Position numbers and translations under genes: made by a program
The notes under the pieces: generated by a model
What the model was told of the DNA's origin: nothing
Databases searched by the model: none
What the model saw: only the letters and a program-made list of their open reading frames with translations
Source: Trichomonas vaginalis G3
Taxonomy: Eukaryota; Parabasalia; Trichomonadida; Trichomonadidae
DNA: 64,000 nt
Direction of reading: 5' to 3'
NCBI RefSeq assembly: GCF_026262505.1
Contig: NC_067205.1
Location: 10,850,001-10,914,000, forward strand
Shown: positions 1 through 8,749 of the stretch, piece after piece
How the letters are laid out: the number at the start of each line of letters is the position of its first letter
Numbering within the stretch: position 1 is the stretch's first letter

Positions 1-2
1 TG

Positions 3-509
3 AAGTATAATGCTATAAATGAGTATATAAATTCTAAGTTCAAAGACCCAAATGAGGAAATGCAGAGAATATTAGAGAAGAAACACTTCAGAAACAAACA
101 GAAAGAGATAGAATACATTTCGAAGAAATTGCAATCTTACGATTGGAAGACTTACCCTCACAGATGTCTTCTTATCTTAGATGACTTTGCTTCTCATCCT
201 TTGTTAAAGAACAGAGAACAAGACATGTGTCGAATTCTTAAGAAGCTCAGACACTTTAACATCTCAGTTGTCATTTGTGTACAGACAGCCAAGAGTTTAA
301 GTAAGGATGTAAAGAGAATACTTACTGACATTGTACTTTTCCCCGGATTGTCCGAAGACGATTTCATGGAACTTATGAAAGAGTCCATGGCAGGTAAGTT
401 TGACAGACATGAACTATGGGAGAAGTACAAAGTCATACAAGACCCTCATACTTCTTTCAGAATTCACATCTACGCAAACAAAGTTCAAATTGTAAAAAGT
501 CAAGCTTGA
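3..509 (+). CDS. FtsK/HerA-type genome-packaging ATPase, C-terminal part
   Basis: The frame is open to the window edge, so the gene begins upstream and only the last 168 codons or so are visible. A Walker B-like stretch, LLILDDF, is followed by hydrophobic VVICVQT, which fits the sensor strand of FtsK/HerA ATPases. The Walker A motif must lie upstream and is not seen. In Polintons this enzyme is thought to pump DNA into the capsid. The gene runs toward the KilA-N gene and ends 16 bp before that gene's stop codon (tail to tail). The family call rests on the motif pair, Maverick context and position; the broad ATPase class is more certain than the precise role. Confidence 0.7.
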   Translation, partial: KYNAINEYINSKFKDPNEEMQRILEKKHFRNKQKEIEYISKKLQSYDWKTYPHRCLLILDDFASHPLLKNREQDMCRILKKLRHFNISVVICVQTAKSLSKDVKRILTDIVLFPGLSEDDFMELMKESMAGKFDRHELWEKYKVIQDPHTSFRIHIYANKVQIVKSQA

Positions 510-525
510 AAAATAAAGAGTGCAT

Positions 526-1332
526 TTACTCTACTTGTTTGAAGTTGTCAAAATACTCTGTTATTTTTTCTTTCAGTAGCGGCAAATCTTCTTTGAAGGT
601 AAGTATTGTACAACCTTTAATATCATAGTGTGTTTGAGGTAACGTATCTTGAACTATTTGTTTCACATCTTCATTCGGTGTCATTGAAATCGGTAAGTTT
701 TCGCGATAGAACCAATTTCTGTCAGATTTGTAAATCTTAGCAAGGTCGTAAAAGCTTTTGTTGTTTCTTCTGACTAAATGCAACATAACCATATCTCTGT
801 CTTCTTCATTTTCCATCTCTTCAGTATAAATCATATACTTATAGTTCTTTTCCTTTCCTTTTGGTACCGAACGTGGTATTCTTTTCTGAAGGCTTTTGTC
901 TTTTGCTTCAAGCTTGTTTTCCATCTCTTCACGTTCTTGTCTATGAATTTCATCTAACATCATGAAAATATAACAAGCGTAACGAGGTGAAGCCCACATT
1001 GCTACAGCATTTACTAAAAGTCTATGTACATAATATCCTTTCAAACCATTTGGCAAATTTTTACGATTTTCGTATGGAATCTCGTTCCTCGGTTTTTCGA
1101 GGGTCGCAAACATATGAGGAAATTCTTCTAAAAGTTCTTTTGTCTGTTGGTTTTCAAACCAATGATATGCTTGCTTTGTAGAACGAAGAGCATTCAAAAT
1201 ACTTTGCATTTGGTACATGTCATCTTTGACCGAACGAATGAGACGGAGTTGTTTGTTAAACTGAACCCACTCGTATTCTTCATTTATAGCTTCATGGACT
1301 ATAACTGTTGTTGTGTTCTCTGATGTTGACAT
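526..1332 (-). CDS. KilA-N domain protein
   Basis: The protein has 268 residues from the ATG at 1332; the frame is open a little further upstream but has no earlier ATG. Residues about 20-125 look like a KilA-N domain, with the signature GYYVHRLLVNAVAMWASP near residues 99-116. KilA-N is a DNA-binding fold of phages, poxviruses and trichomonad Mavericks. A lysine/glutamate-rich linker (about 130-155) leads to a C-terminal region without a recognisable motif. The next gene upstream also has a KilA-N-like domain and shares its AT-rich leader, suggesting duplication and common expression control. The DNA-binding role is inferred from the family. Confidence 0.75.
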   Translation of the reverse strand: MSTSENTTTVIVHEAINEEYEWVQFNKQLRLIRSVKDDMYQMQSILNALRSTKQAYHWFENQQTKELLEEFPHMFATLEKPRNEIPYENRKNLPNGLKGYYVHRLLVNAVAMWASPRYACYIFMMLDEIHRQEREEMENKLEAKDKSLQKRIPRSVPKGKEKNYKYMIYTEEMENEEDRDMVMLHLVRRNNKSFYDLAKIYKSDRNWFYRENLPISMTPNEDVKQIVQDTLPQTHYDIKGCTILTFKEDLPLLKEKITEYFDNFKQVE

Positions 1333-1420
1333 ATCTGTCCTTACATACAAAATAAAAAAAATATTTTATAAAAAATTAGCGTTATTTCCTGACTTTCACA
1401 AAAGACCAAAAATAAACGCT

Positions 1421-2032
1421 TTACATGTATTTTTCAGCAACTTCGTCAAATAATTTTATAGCTTTATCTATCTCATCTACTTCAAACGTTTCTTTACCTT
1501 TCGTGGGAGCACCATACATTTTCTCAAACTTTTCAAGTAGTTCTGTTTCAGCAGCTCTCATATCGTTAACAAACACAACCTTGACTCTATTGACTGTACT
1601 GTCATATCTTAGAGTTATATTATATGTTCTTCCTATCTTATATCTTTTTGTATTGAAGTCCTTCGGTTTCTGAACGATGTAAAGTAAGCCTTCACTGCAA
1701 CGTTCCGTATCGAATGAACCATATGTTATGAAGTTATATCCAACAACTGGGTCTAACCATAACAAAACTATTGGTATAAGACTTTTGTCTATAAGATATG
1801 CTCTTGTTCCATGAAATGCTACTGATATCATAAGCTCAGGATTTCTTGTCAAAATTTTCTGAGTAGAAGCAATTCTAACCCAGTCGAATGCTCTCTTTCC
1901 AGATGGAGATATAATGTCTGACAAAGAATATTTCTTGTATTTCTTTGAGTATCTTACGTTTAAATCACCAATTCTAACCATTTTGGTGTCATTGTCTATC
2001 TTTTTAACTATTTCAAACTCAATGTTTGTCAT
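1421..2032 (-). CDS. KilA-N-like plus T5orf172 (GIY-YIG-like) protein
   Basis: The frame is longer, but the first in-frame ATG is at 2032, giving 203 residues. The N-terminal half has a weak KilA-N pattern (AFDWVRIAS, then AYLIDKSLIPIVLLWLDP). The C-terminal half resembles T5orf172, a GIY-YIG-related domain: LLYIVQKP, YKIGRTYNITLRY, then a conserved Glu in the AAETELLEKFEKMY segment and GKETFEVD. In viruses this domain pair occurs in Bro/KilA proteins that are probably DNA-binding and perhaps nucleolytic. It lies just upstream of the other KilA-N gene, separated by about 90 bp, on the same strand. Nuclease activity is not shown. Confidence 0.65.
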   Translation of the reverse strand: MTNIEFEIVKKIDNDTKMVRIGDLNVRYSKKYKKYSLSDIISPSGKRAFDWVRIASTQKILTRNPELMISVAFHGTRAYLIDKSLIPIVLLWLDPVVGYNFITYGSFDTERCSEGLLYIVQKPKDFNTKRYKIGRTYNITLRYDSTVNRVKVVFVNDMRAAETELLEKFEKMYGAPTKGKETFEVDEIDKAIKLFDEVAEKYM

Positions 2033-2111
2033 TTTCTGTTTCTTACATACAAGATAAAAAAATATTTTATAAAAAACTAACTTTATTTTTTCTATCTTGT
2101 ATAAAAGATAT

Positions 2112-2283
2112 GATTTTAGGGATTTTTTTGACGAAGTGTCAAAGTTCACTTGGTAAAAAAATAACAGTTATATAATGAAATTTGGTCATTTTTTTACGAT
2201 TTTAGGGATTTTTTTGACGAAGTGTCAAAGTTCACTTGGTAAAAAAATAACAGTTATATAATGAAATTTGGTCATTTTTTTCG
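2112..2283. repeat. Two tandem copies of an 86-bp unit
   Basis: The unit starts GATTTTAGGGATTTTTTTGA at 2112 and again at 2198 and is almost identical in both copies. Each copy contains the small inverted repeat TTTGAC-GAAGT-GTCAAA. It lies upstream of the KilA-N/T5orf172 gene and may hold promoter elements, but no function is shown. Confidence 0.85.
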
Positions 2284-2550
2284 GCAAAAATATATTTTAG
2301 GGTAGATGGTTTTTAGGTGTCACCAGGTCACTCGGTCCCTCGGTCAACTAACATCTTTTTGAAAATGGTGACAACATGACATTTTGACAACAGTCCAGGA
2401 AATAAACTTCTTCGTATATGTTTTGTCATGATTTCATCGAAATGAGTGTAAATGTTTTGTCAAACATGAGCGTAAATGACCCAAAAATATATTTTAGGTG
2501 AAGAGGTGAGATCTCACCTGTTTTCTCACCTCTTTTCTCACCTGTTTTTT
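2284..2550. repeat. Intergenic repeat block, left arm of a cassette
   Basis: This block resembles, in inverted orientation, the blocks at about 4380-4560 and 4630-4800. Shared parts include the GTCACC and ACTCGGTC words, ATGACATTTTGACAACAGTC, and the run AAAATATATTTTAGG next to the perfect 16-bp palindrome AGGTGAGATCTCACCT. Several more AGGTGAG words follow. Together with the right-hand blocks it brackets the 304-aa gene, the palindrome array and the 126-aa gene. Confidence 0.7.
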
Positions 2551-3465
2551 TCACAAGCGTTTTACATGAATTGTACGATGTATATTTGAAATTCTAAACA
2601 GTTTTGTAGCTTCTATTTCTTCTTTTAGTACATCGAATGTTTTCACAATGCCGAATGTTTCTTTATATTTCTTCTTGACATCAGATAGAAGGAAATCGTC
2701 AGCTGTTGGATAGTTTTTGTTCAGAAATTCTAACATGTCCATTTTATCTTCTGCTGGTTTCTCTACTTCTTTCTTTAAGTCAGCATAGTCGTTTCGCATA
2801 CGTTCTATCTCTTTGACGGAGTAGTTATATCTCCTCATTGCCGCTTTACATTTAGAACATTGCGGGTTCATTTTAGCATTGTACATTGAAATTTGTCCTG
2901 CAAGTACAACTATAGCGTCAATGGTTTTCTTTAACTCAAAACATGCAGGTTTTATTTGTTCGTTCCATACTTTACCTCTTCTATCTTTATCTCTTATCTG
3001 CCATACACATTCAGCAACTAACGAAACAAAGTTGTCGTAGGTCTTAAATTCTTCAGATTTATATATGTCAGAGATGTTCTTATATACCATGTCGCAATCT
3101 TTGTCCATGACTTTGTGGTTGCAATGAAATCCAAGAAACTCATAGTTTACCTTTCGTATGAACTTCTTTATTTCTACTGAGTCGGTTGTTTTTACTTCTA
3201 TTTCATCGAATTCAGGAATAGTGAGCTTTTGTTGTTGTATTTCAGGAAGTTTAGGTAGATGGTCGATGAGGTCCTCCATTTCATAAAGATACTGTTCATT
3301 TGTTTCATCTTTTGCACAACAGTCCAAAGTACTTGTTAAAAGTTCCTGCTTTATCTTCTGGATTTCTGTTTCAAAAGTATATGAAGAAGGAATGAAGCTT
3401 TTCATCTCTACTAACATAGATGTTGGATTCATGACTAAAGAGTTTGGTGAAGTTGTTGCTAACAT
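2551..3465 (-). CDS. Uncharacterised Maverick protein, 304 aa
   Basis: I do not recognise a family. The start is an ATG preceded by the same AT-rich leader seen before the two KilA-N genes (AAATATTTTTTTAT followed by TGTAAG). The protein is charged and mostly helical in character, with cysteines and histidines in the middle (FHCNHKVMDKDCD near residue 120 and PQCSKCKAAM near 205) that could bind a metal, and a charged helical stretch just after. It stands alone inside the repeat-bounded cassette and faces away from the palindrome array. A DNA-binding or replication role is only a guess from that context. Confidence 0.6.
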   Translation of the reverse strand: MLATTSPNSLVMNPTSMLVEMKSFIPSSYTFETEIQKIKQELLTSTLDCCAKDETNEQYLYEMEDLIDHLPKLPEIQQQKLTIPEFDEIEVKTTDSVEIKKFIRKVNYEFLGFHCNHKVMDKDCDMVYKNISDIYKSEEFKTYDNFVSLVAECVWQIRDKDRRGKVWNEQIKPACFELKKTIDAIVVLAGQISMYNAKMNPQCSKCKAAMRRYNYSVKEIERMRNDYADLKKEVEKPAEDKMDMLEFLNKNYPTADDFLLSDVKKKYKETFGIVKTFDVLKEEIEATKLFRISNIHRTIHVKRL

Positions 3466-3629
3466 GTTCTTACAATAAAAATAAAAAATATTTTTTTAAA
3501 AAAACTAACTTTATTTTTTCTATCTTAAGGAAATTCATGAAAATTCAAGAGGTGAGAAAACAGGTGAGAAAAGAGGTGAGATCTAACATGCTAACATAAA
3601 ATATATTTTTTGGTGGTACGTCGGACATT

Positions 3630-3939
3630 GTCTTGAAACAGTACAAATATTGTTCTGAAACAGTATAAATATTGTTCTGAAACAGTACAAATATTGTTCT
3701 GAAACAGTACAAATATTGTTCTGAAACAGTATAAATATTGTTCTGAAACAGTACAAATATTGTTCTGAAACAGAACAAATATTGTTCTGAAACAGAAAAT
3801 TTTTCTCACAAATTGAGAGCTTTTACGGGAAATTTGTTCTGAAACAGTACAAATATTGTTCTGATTCAGAACAAGTATTGTTCTGAAAAAGTACAAGACT
3901 AGTTCTGAAACAGAACAAGTATTGTTCTGAAACAGAACA
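3630..3939. repeat. Array of about 13 palindromic TGTTCTGAAACAGAACA sites
   Basis: The core is a 7-bp-arm palindrome, TGTTCTG-AAA-CAGAACA, present about 13 times. Some copies have one mismatch (CAGTACA or CAGTATA). The first eight copies are spaced at 22 bp, close to two helical turns. After a 45-bp break come five more, the last ending directly at the ATG of the next gene (3940). It looks like an iteron or operator array. There is no spacer diversity, so it is not a CRISPR. The open frames read through it on the minus strand are by-products of the repeat. Confidence 0.85.
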
Positions 3940-4320
3940 ATGGACAACATCGAGCCATTAGATGAGGCAATTTACCTTATAGAGATAAATGAAGTTGTTA
4001 AGCAGTACTTGGGCAAGGACAAAGCCAACAAGTCCCTCGGCTTCTGGTTGTCTGGAAGAGGTGCGCTGAAAATCGAAATTGAAACCGGAATTCCAATTCA
4101 AATACCAGACGGGACAGCCTACGACGACATAAAGCAAGCAAAGAAAGAAGCTCTTCTCAAGTTCTTTGCCAAGCGTCCTTGGATACTACTTCCAAACAGA
4201 GAGAACCCTTTCCCAAGAATGAACCAAATTCTCCGAGGACTCTTACACTTCTCTGGTCAACCATTCTACATAACTACAGAAGGTGACATGGTGACCCCTT
4301 CAGTAAACATCTCATTTTAA
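3940..4320 (+). CDS. Uncharacterised Maverick protein, 126 aa
   Basis: The gene starts immediately after the last palindrome of the array, leaving essentially no leader between repeat and ATG. No family is recognised. The protein is soluble in character, with a basic helical segment (KQAKKEALLKFFAKRPW, about residues 67-83) and the motif GFWLSGRGALKIEIETG. Its end overlaps the start of the right-hand repeat block: the stretch GGTGACATGGTGACCCCTTC is repeated in the following intergenic DNA, suggesting the repeat contributed the last codons. The position points to control by the palindrome array. Confidence 0.5.
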   Translation: MDNIEPLDEAIYLIEINEVVKQYLGKDKANKSLGFWLSGRGALKIEIETGIPIQIPDGTAYDDIKQAKKEALLKFFAKRPWILLPNRENPFPRMNQILRGLLHFSGQPFYITTEGDMVTPSVNISF

Positions 4321-4870
4321 CTCACTTTTTTCTATCTTAAGGAATTTCATGAAAATTCAAGAGGGTGAGAAAAGAGGTGAGATCTAACCATCTACCCTAA
4401 AATATATTTTTGGTTCATTTACACTCGTTACGATGAAGAAGTCTTGACATTTTCCCGACTGTTGTCAAAATGTCATGTTGTCTCATTTTTTAAAAGAAGT
4501 TAGTTTACCTGGTGACACATGGTGACATGGTGACCCCTTCAGTAAACATCTCATTTTAACTCACTTTTTTTCTATCTTAAGGAATTTCATGAGTTTTCTA
4601 CGATGTTAGAAAAGAGGTGAGAAAACAGGTGAGATCTCACCTCTTCACCTAAAATATATTTTTGGTTCATTTACACTCATTACGATGAAGAAGTCTTGAC
4701 ATTTTCCCGACTGTTGTCAAAATGTCATGTTGTCACCATTTTCAAAAAGATGTTAAATGACCGAGTGACCGAGTGACATGGTGACCCCTTCATTTCTACC
4801 CTCATGAAAATTCAAGAGGGTGAAAAATTAGGTGAAAAAACAGGTGAGATCTAACATGCTACCCTAAAAT
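4321..4870. repeat. Intergenic repeat blocks, right arm of the cassette
   Basis: Two and a half copies of an approximately 240-bp block. Each has AAAATATATTTTTGGTTCAT, then CTTGACATTTTCCCGACTGT, then a TGGTGACCCCTTC end, interspersed with TTTCATGA and AGGTGAGA words. The block is inverted relative to the copy at 2284-2550. The palindrome AGGTGAGATCTCACCT occurs here as well. No coding sequence is evident. Confidence 0.75.
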
Positions 4871-4877
4871 ATATTTT

Positions 4878-5738
4878 TCAATACTTTTTCAGCACTTTTC
4901 CGTAGTTGTATATGAAAGACAATTCGAGATAAAAGTCATAGTACAATGGTATAATATGCTGCACACCATTTGTTGTGAACCAAACTTGAAAGTCAGAGAA
5001 ACTGTTACTAGGTGGTTCGTAGAATTTAGAAGCAAAGTCATAAACGTCCTTACCAATACATAGAAAACTATTGTTGCTTGAACTGAAACTTGCATGACAC
5101 ATAACATTTTGAGGGTCAAACACGTTTCTATAAACTGTCAAATCTGCTGGTGGAAGTATAAATTTAAATGGACCATCTGGTGGTAATGGTTCGTTCTGGT
5201 TTAGTAACCGAAGAAATTGTGCCCAAGAACGTTTGTCTACTTTCCAAAATAAAAACTCTGTATCTCTTGGAGGGTTAATTTCAATCTTTTGAAATGAAAC
5301 GGTGGAGTTCATCTTGTCATATTCTAGTTTCAGATAGTATGTTCCATTTAGTAAAGAGTCGTATTTTTCTTGAAATTCCCAATAGTATTTGTTCATTTGA
5401 GTTTGAAAGTCATTTAGAGTTTTCTCAAGACTTTCGTCTGAACGAACTGTAAAGATCCTCATTTCATCAAATTTGTCTATTAGACCATCAGAACCTTTAT
5501 ACTGCCCATGAAAATATACTGCGAACATAAACGCGTTAGTTCTATTTGAAAACAAAACTCTTCTAAATCCTATTGCCTTTGCATCTGAAGGACTTTGAAG
5601 CCAACGAATTGGATAGTCAAACCTGTATGCTCGGGATGAAATTTCTTCATCTGAAATAGTCCTACCAGCATTTGTAAAGATATAGTCTAACGGTTTTGTA
5701 TCTGCTACTTTTGTTCTTTGTTTTTCAACCTGAAGCAT
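4878..5738 (-). CDS. Uncharacterised Maverick protein, possible minor capsid protein
   Basis: The protein has 286 residues from an ATG. It has a damaged paralogue at 12177-13026: both begin with ML-(Q/S)-(V/I)-EK and share YRFDYP-RWL, KAIGFRR, a C-terminal SDFQVWFTT and FYLELSFIYNY. The composition is aromatic-rich with many alternating strands and no membrane helix, which would suit a jelly-roll protein such as the penton-like minor capsid protein of Polintons, but I see no diagnostic motif. The duplicate within the same element argues that the family matters to Mavericks. The function is inference. Confidence 0.55.
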   Translation of the reverse strand: MLQVEKQRTKVADTKPLDYIFTNAGRTISDEEISSRAYRFDYPIRWLQSPSDAKAIGFRRVLFSNRTNAFMFAVYFHGQYKGSDGLIDKFDEMRIFTVRSDESLEKTLNDFQTQMNKYYWEFQEKYDSLLNGTYYLKLEYDKMNSTVSFQKIEINPPRDTEFLFWKVDKRSWAQFLRLLNQNEPLPPDGPFKFILPPADLTVYRNVFDPQNVMCHASFSSSNNSFLCIGKDVYDFASKFYEPPSNSFSDFQVWFTTNGVQHIIPLYYDFYLELSFIYNYGKVLKKY

Positions 5739-5792
5739 TTAATATATGTAAAAATATATGGTTTAAAAAACGTTTTTACTTCATGCAATTTT

Positions 5793-7930
5793 TTACTTCA
5801 TGCAATGTTTTATTTCTGTGCCGTCTTCAAGTATACCCCAGTACTTACGCTTGGAGAGGACATGAACTTCGGAAAATACCTTATCTAGCTTAAAACAGCC
5901 CATCTTCTCACCGACTAAACCCATTTCAATGAGTTTGTTGTATCCTTCTTCGTTCGTCATAAGTGCGTCAATGTTCTCATAGTAAACCTTCACTTTGGAT
6001 TTGACTTCGGAGAAGAATTTGTTGTACTCGTCAAGGACTGCTTTTGCGAACTGAGGGTAAGACCAATGTTCGACAATAGGTTTTAATGTGGTTACTAAGC
6101 CACTTTGACCTTGAGTGAACTCGTACTTCAAAACAAAAGGAGAAAACCTTTCAACAAAGTTGTCGACCTTCTCATAATGTTTACTCTTCATCTCTTGAGG
6201 TTTCTTAATGGAATATCCCCATGTCGAATTCATAAGCAATTTGAGTGTCATTGCAAGTTTGGGGTTTGAAGCTTTCCTAATATCATACAGTTGTTGTATG
6301 ACTTTTCCAACTGTATAGTTCCTTCCGGGAACTCACCATCTTCGTTTGGAATTCCAGTCGGAATATATTGGACAAACCTCATGTACGCAGCGTTAAGGTC
6401 GACATAGTATATCTTTTCATCTGAGTCGAACTTGTCGCAACCAATTGGTCCAGTTTGTGGAAATTCAAGTGAGTCTCTTATCTTCTGAGAAACTTCTCCT
6501 GTTATCTCATAAACATCGTCGAAGCAACCTGTTTCATATAAAACCTTCTGACCTAACTCAGATGCTCTCCAATACAATTTGACGTCAATTGGATGTCTCA
6601 ATGGAAGTTTGTTTATAGCATCTTGAAGTTCTTGCAACCTCATTGGAAGTTCTTCTGGTTCAGGTTGGTATCCGAACAATCCAACTCCTTGTGGAATTGT
6701 GTACTTCTTTTGTACTAGAACTTTGTCTGGAACAACTTTTGGTCTTGCTAACAGTGAAAAGTTTGTTTCGTCTTTTGGTACAAAAGTTTCTGTCAGCTTG
6801 TCATCTGGAATTGGTTCCAACAAACCTTTCTCGAAAAGAATGTTTACAGCTCTGACAATGTTGCACTTGCCTTTTCCGAACAATGGGTTTGTAAGACTTT
6901 CGTTCAACATGAAGTGGTTGTGGACAATTACAATCTTCAACCATGGCAATTTGAAGTCAACAACATAGTCGTCATGTGAAGAACCTTTAGCTGTAGGTAT
7001 GTTGACTCGGATATTGACATTTGCCAACGGTGCAATTTTTGCCAATTGACCTCTGAGAATGTACCTTGTCTTCACACATGACTCAAGATACTTCATCTTC
7101 TCTTCTGAAACAAGACCAGAGTTCCTGAGACATGTAAGAATACAAGGTTCGTTGACAATTGTTTCAATTGAATTGTAAATTCCATACCTTGTCAAGTCAA
7201 TGTCAGACTTATTTATGAAGGGGAAGTATCCAGCATGTTGTCTGACTGCTTGAGGGTTAGGTTGGTACCATTCGAACTTGATACTTGCAATTCCTTCAAT
7301 TGCATTCAAAATGTCTGAGTCGGAGTCAACCATTTGTTCTCTCTTTGTAGTCTTGAAAGCGTCAAGAAGTTTTGCGGCTGTTTGTTCATTGCCATGTGCA
7401 TAGTAAATGTGACCATCCAAATCTGTTATGGTCAATCTGAGATTGTGTCCTTTCTTATTTCCGTCTTGTATGGCAGCAAGTACACCCATGAAGCCTTCTT
7501 TGTTCTTTCCTTCGTCAAAGTTTACTGTAAAGGTTCGACCGGATGTAATTTGACTTCTAACTTCACGGTACTTCTCATATGCATATCTTGTTCTTTCCAT
7601 GGGAGCATGTGTGTCTTCACCTTTTCCTTTTTTCCTTCTCAAAGGATGCAATTGTTCGTCATGTTTCCAGTAGAATCTGGCAAAGCCGTCGTGTCCTTCA
7701 ACTTGAGGTTCACTAACATCGAAAGGCATGTCCATAAGACGTTCTTCTTCTAACCTCTCTAGTCTGTTTGGATAATTTGCACGTGCTGTTTCCAAATCCA
7801 TTTCGTAGCGAAGACCAGACAATTTGTCATAGACTTTTATGGGTCTTCCCTTCCTATATTTAAACTTCTTCGAAACTCTCCAACCATATCTTTGCAACTC
7901 TGCTTTTATTCTAGCAGATTTTCTATCCAT
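5793..7930 (-). pseudogene. Protein-primed family B DNA polymerase, frameshifted
   Basis: The first part (7930 to 6248, 560 codons) ends soon after polymerase motif A (YYVDLNAAYM). The second part (6251 to 5793) carries motif B (KLLMNSTWGY) and the motif C position in another frame. The frame change lies between about 6250 and 6335, so the reading frame is broken. At motif C, where YxDTDS is expected, the sequence has YENIDA: the first catalytic Asp is Asn. No clear exonuclease motifs were found in the N-terminal half. In an intact Polinton this enzyme replicates the element from a terminal protein primer. The gene starts with an ATG preceded by an AAATATTTTTTTATTTT leader. Confidence 0.8.
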
Positions 7931-7973
7931 TCTATATGGGGCATTTTTATAAAAATAAAAAAATATTTTTTCT

Positions 7974-8558
7974 TTACTTTACATAACCGCCTGCTGCCAT
8001 AAGTCTTTGACGCCAACCCATACCAGCTAATGAAGGTTGACTTGGTTTAGTTTGGAAACTAAACTTTGGTTTTGGTTTATCTTCAGTTTTTGGTTTCTCT
8101 TCTTCTATCGGTTTTTCGTCACTTTTCGGTTCCTCTGACTTTACTTCACTTGCAGGAACAGTTGTGTCGTCAACATCTTCATAAATATCATATGCCATTT
8201 GTTTTTGTTTTCCTTTCAACTTTTTGTGTTTGTTGTAAAGTTTAGAATATTTCGACTCTAAGTCAATGAGATGTTCTATAATGAACTGTTGGTCAGTGAA
8301 GTAAACTTTTCCATCTGTTGTCTCGAAAGCTCCTTCAGACTTCAATATTTTATTTGTGAGAGTCTGTTTCTTTTTTGAGATACTTGCCGTTCCATTTTTA
8401 TGAAAAGTGACTTTATAGTTAGAGTTTGTATTTCCAGACCTGGCACTTTCTATTATTGAATTTTTCTCTTCATCTGTAAGTTCTTTGACAGGTTTTGACA
8501 ATGGTTCTGAACTTTTTGTTTGTGGTGTCAAATCTACCGTTTCAACTTCTTCGGTCAT
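7974..8558 (-). CDS. Uncharacterised Maverick protein, Lys/Glu/Pro-rich tail
   Basis: The protein has 194 residues from an ATG. It has a hydrophilic N-terminus, a central ordered-looking part (about residues 45-125, including YKVTFHKNGTASISKKKQ and a lysine-rich helix YNKHKKLKGKQKQ), then a low-complexity tail rich in K, E, P and S ending in GMGWRQRLMAAGGYVK. No family is recognised. Its leader (TTTTTTACTGAGATGA just before the ATG) is nearly identical to that of the next small gene upstream, so the two are probably expressed in the same way. It lies between the polymerase and the amphipathic-peptide gene; a virion or packaging-associated role is possible but unproven. Confidence 0.55.
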   Translation of the reverse strand: MTEEVETVDLTPQTKSSEPLSKPVKELTDEEKNSIIESARSGNTNSNYKVTFHKNGTASISKKKQTLTNKILKSEGAFETTDGKVYFTDQQFIIEHLIDLESKYSKLYNKHKKLKGKQKQMAYDIYEDVDDTTVPASEVKSEEPKSDEKPIEEEKPKTEDKPKPKFSFQTKPSQPSLAGMGWRQRLMAAGGYVK

Positions 8559-8577
8559 TTCATCTCAGTAAAAAATT

Positions 8578-8730
8578 TTAGTTTGGTTTGTTTTCAACTG
8601 GTTGTTGTTGTTTTTTAAGTCGGTCTAAAACTTCCTGAGGTATAGGAAGAACTTGACAAACACGTTGTGTAACTGCTGGAAGCCGACAAATCCATCTTGA
8701 ACCCATTTGTCTCAATGCTGTATTGTTCAT
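8578..8730 (-). CDS. Small Maverick protein, 50 aa
   Basis: A short frame of 50 codons from the ATG at 8730. Support comes from its leader, TTTTTTACTGAGATGAA, which is almost the same as that of the gene that starts 172 bp downstream on the same strand, and from its tight fit between two genes with only 20 bp on each side. The product begins MNNTALRQMGSRWICRLP, has two cysteines and several prolines, and ends in a QQQPVENKPN tail. It could be a minor capsid or core peptide, but no family is recognised. Confidence 0.5.
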   Translation of the reverse strand: MNNTALRQMGSRWICRLPAVTQRVCQVLPIPQEVLDRLKKQQQPVENKPN

Positions 8731-8749
8731 TTCATCTCAGTAAAAAACT

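Noticed and set aside
3630-3939. CRISPR-like array
   Set aside because: The 'spacers' are the same few bases each time, the host is eukaryotic, and no cas genes are present.
3545-3950. Two minus-strand open frames through the palindrome array (LFQNNICTVSEQ repeats)
   Set aside because: They exist only because the 22-bp array lacks stops in two frames; the peptide is a translation of the DNA repeat.
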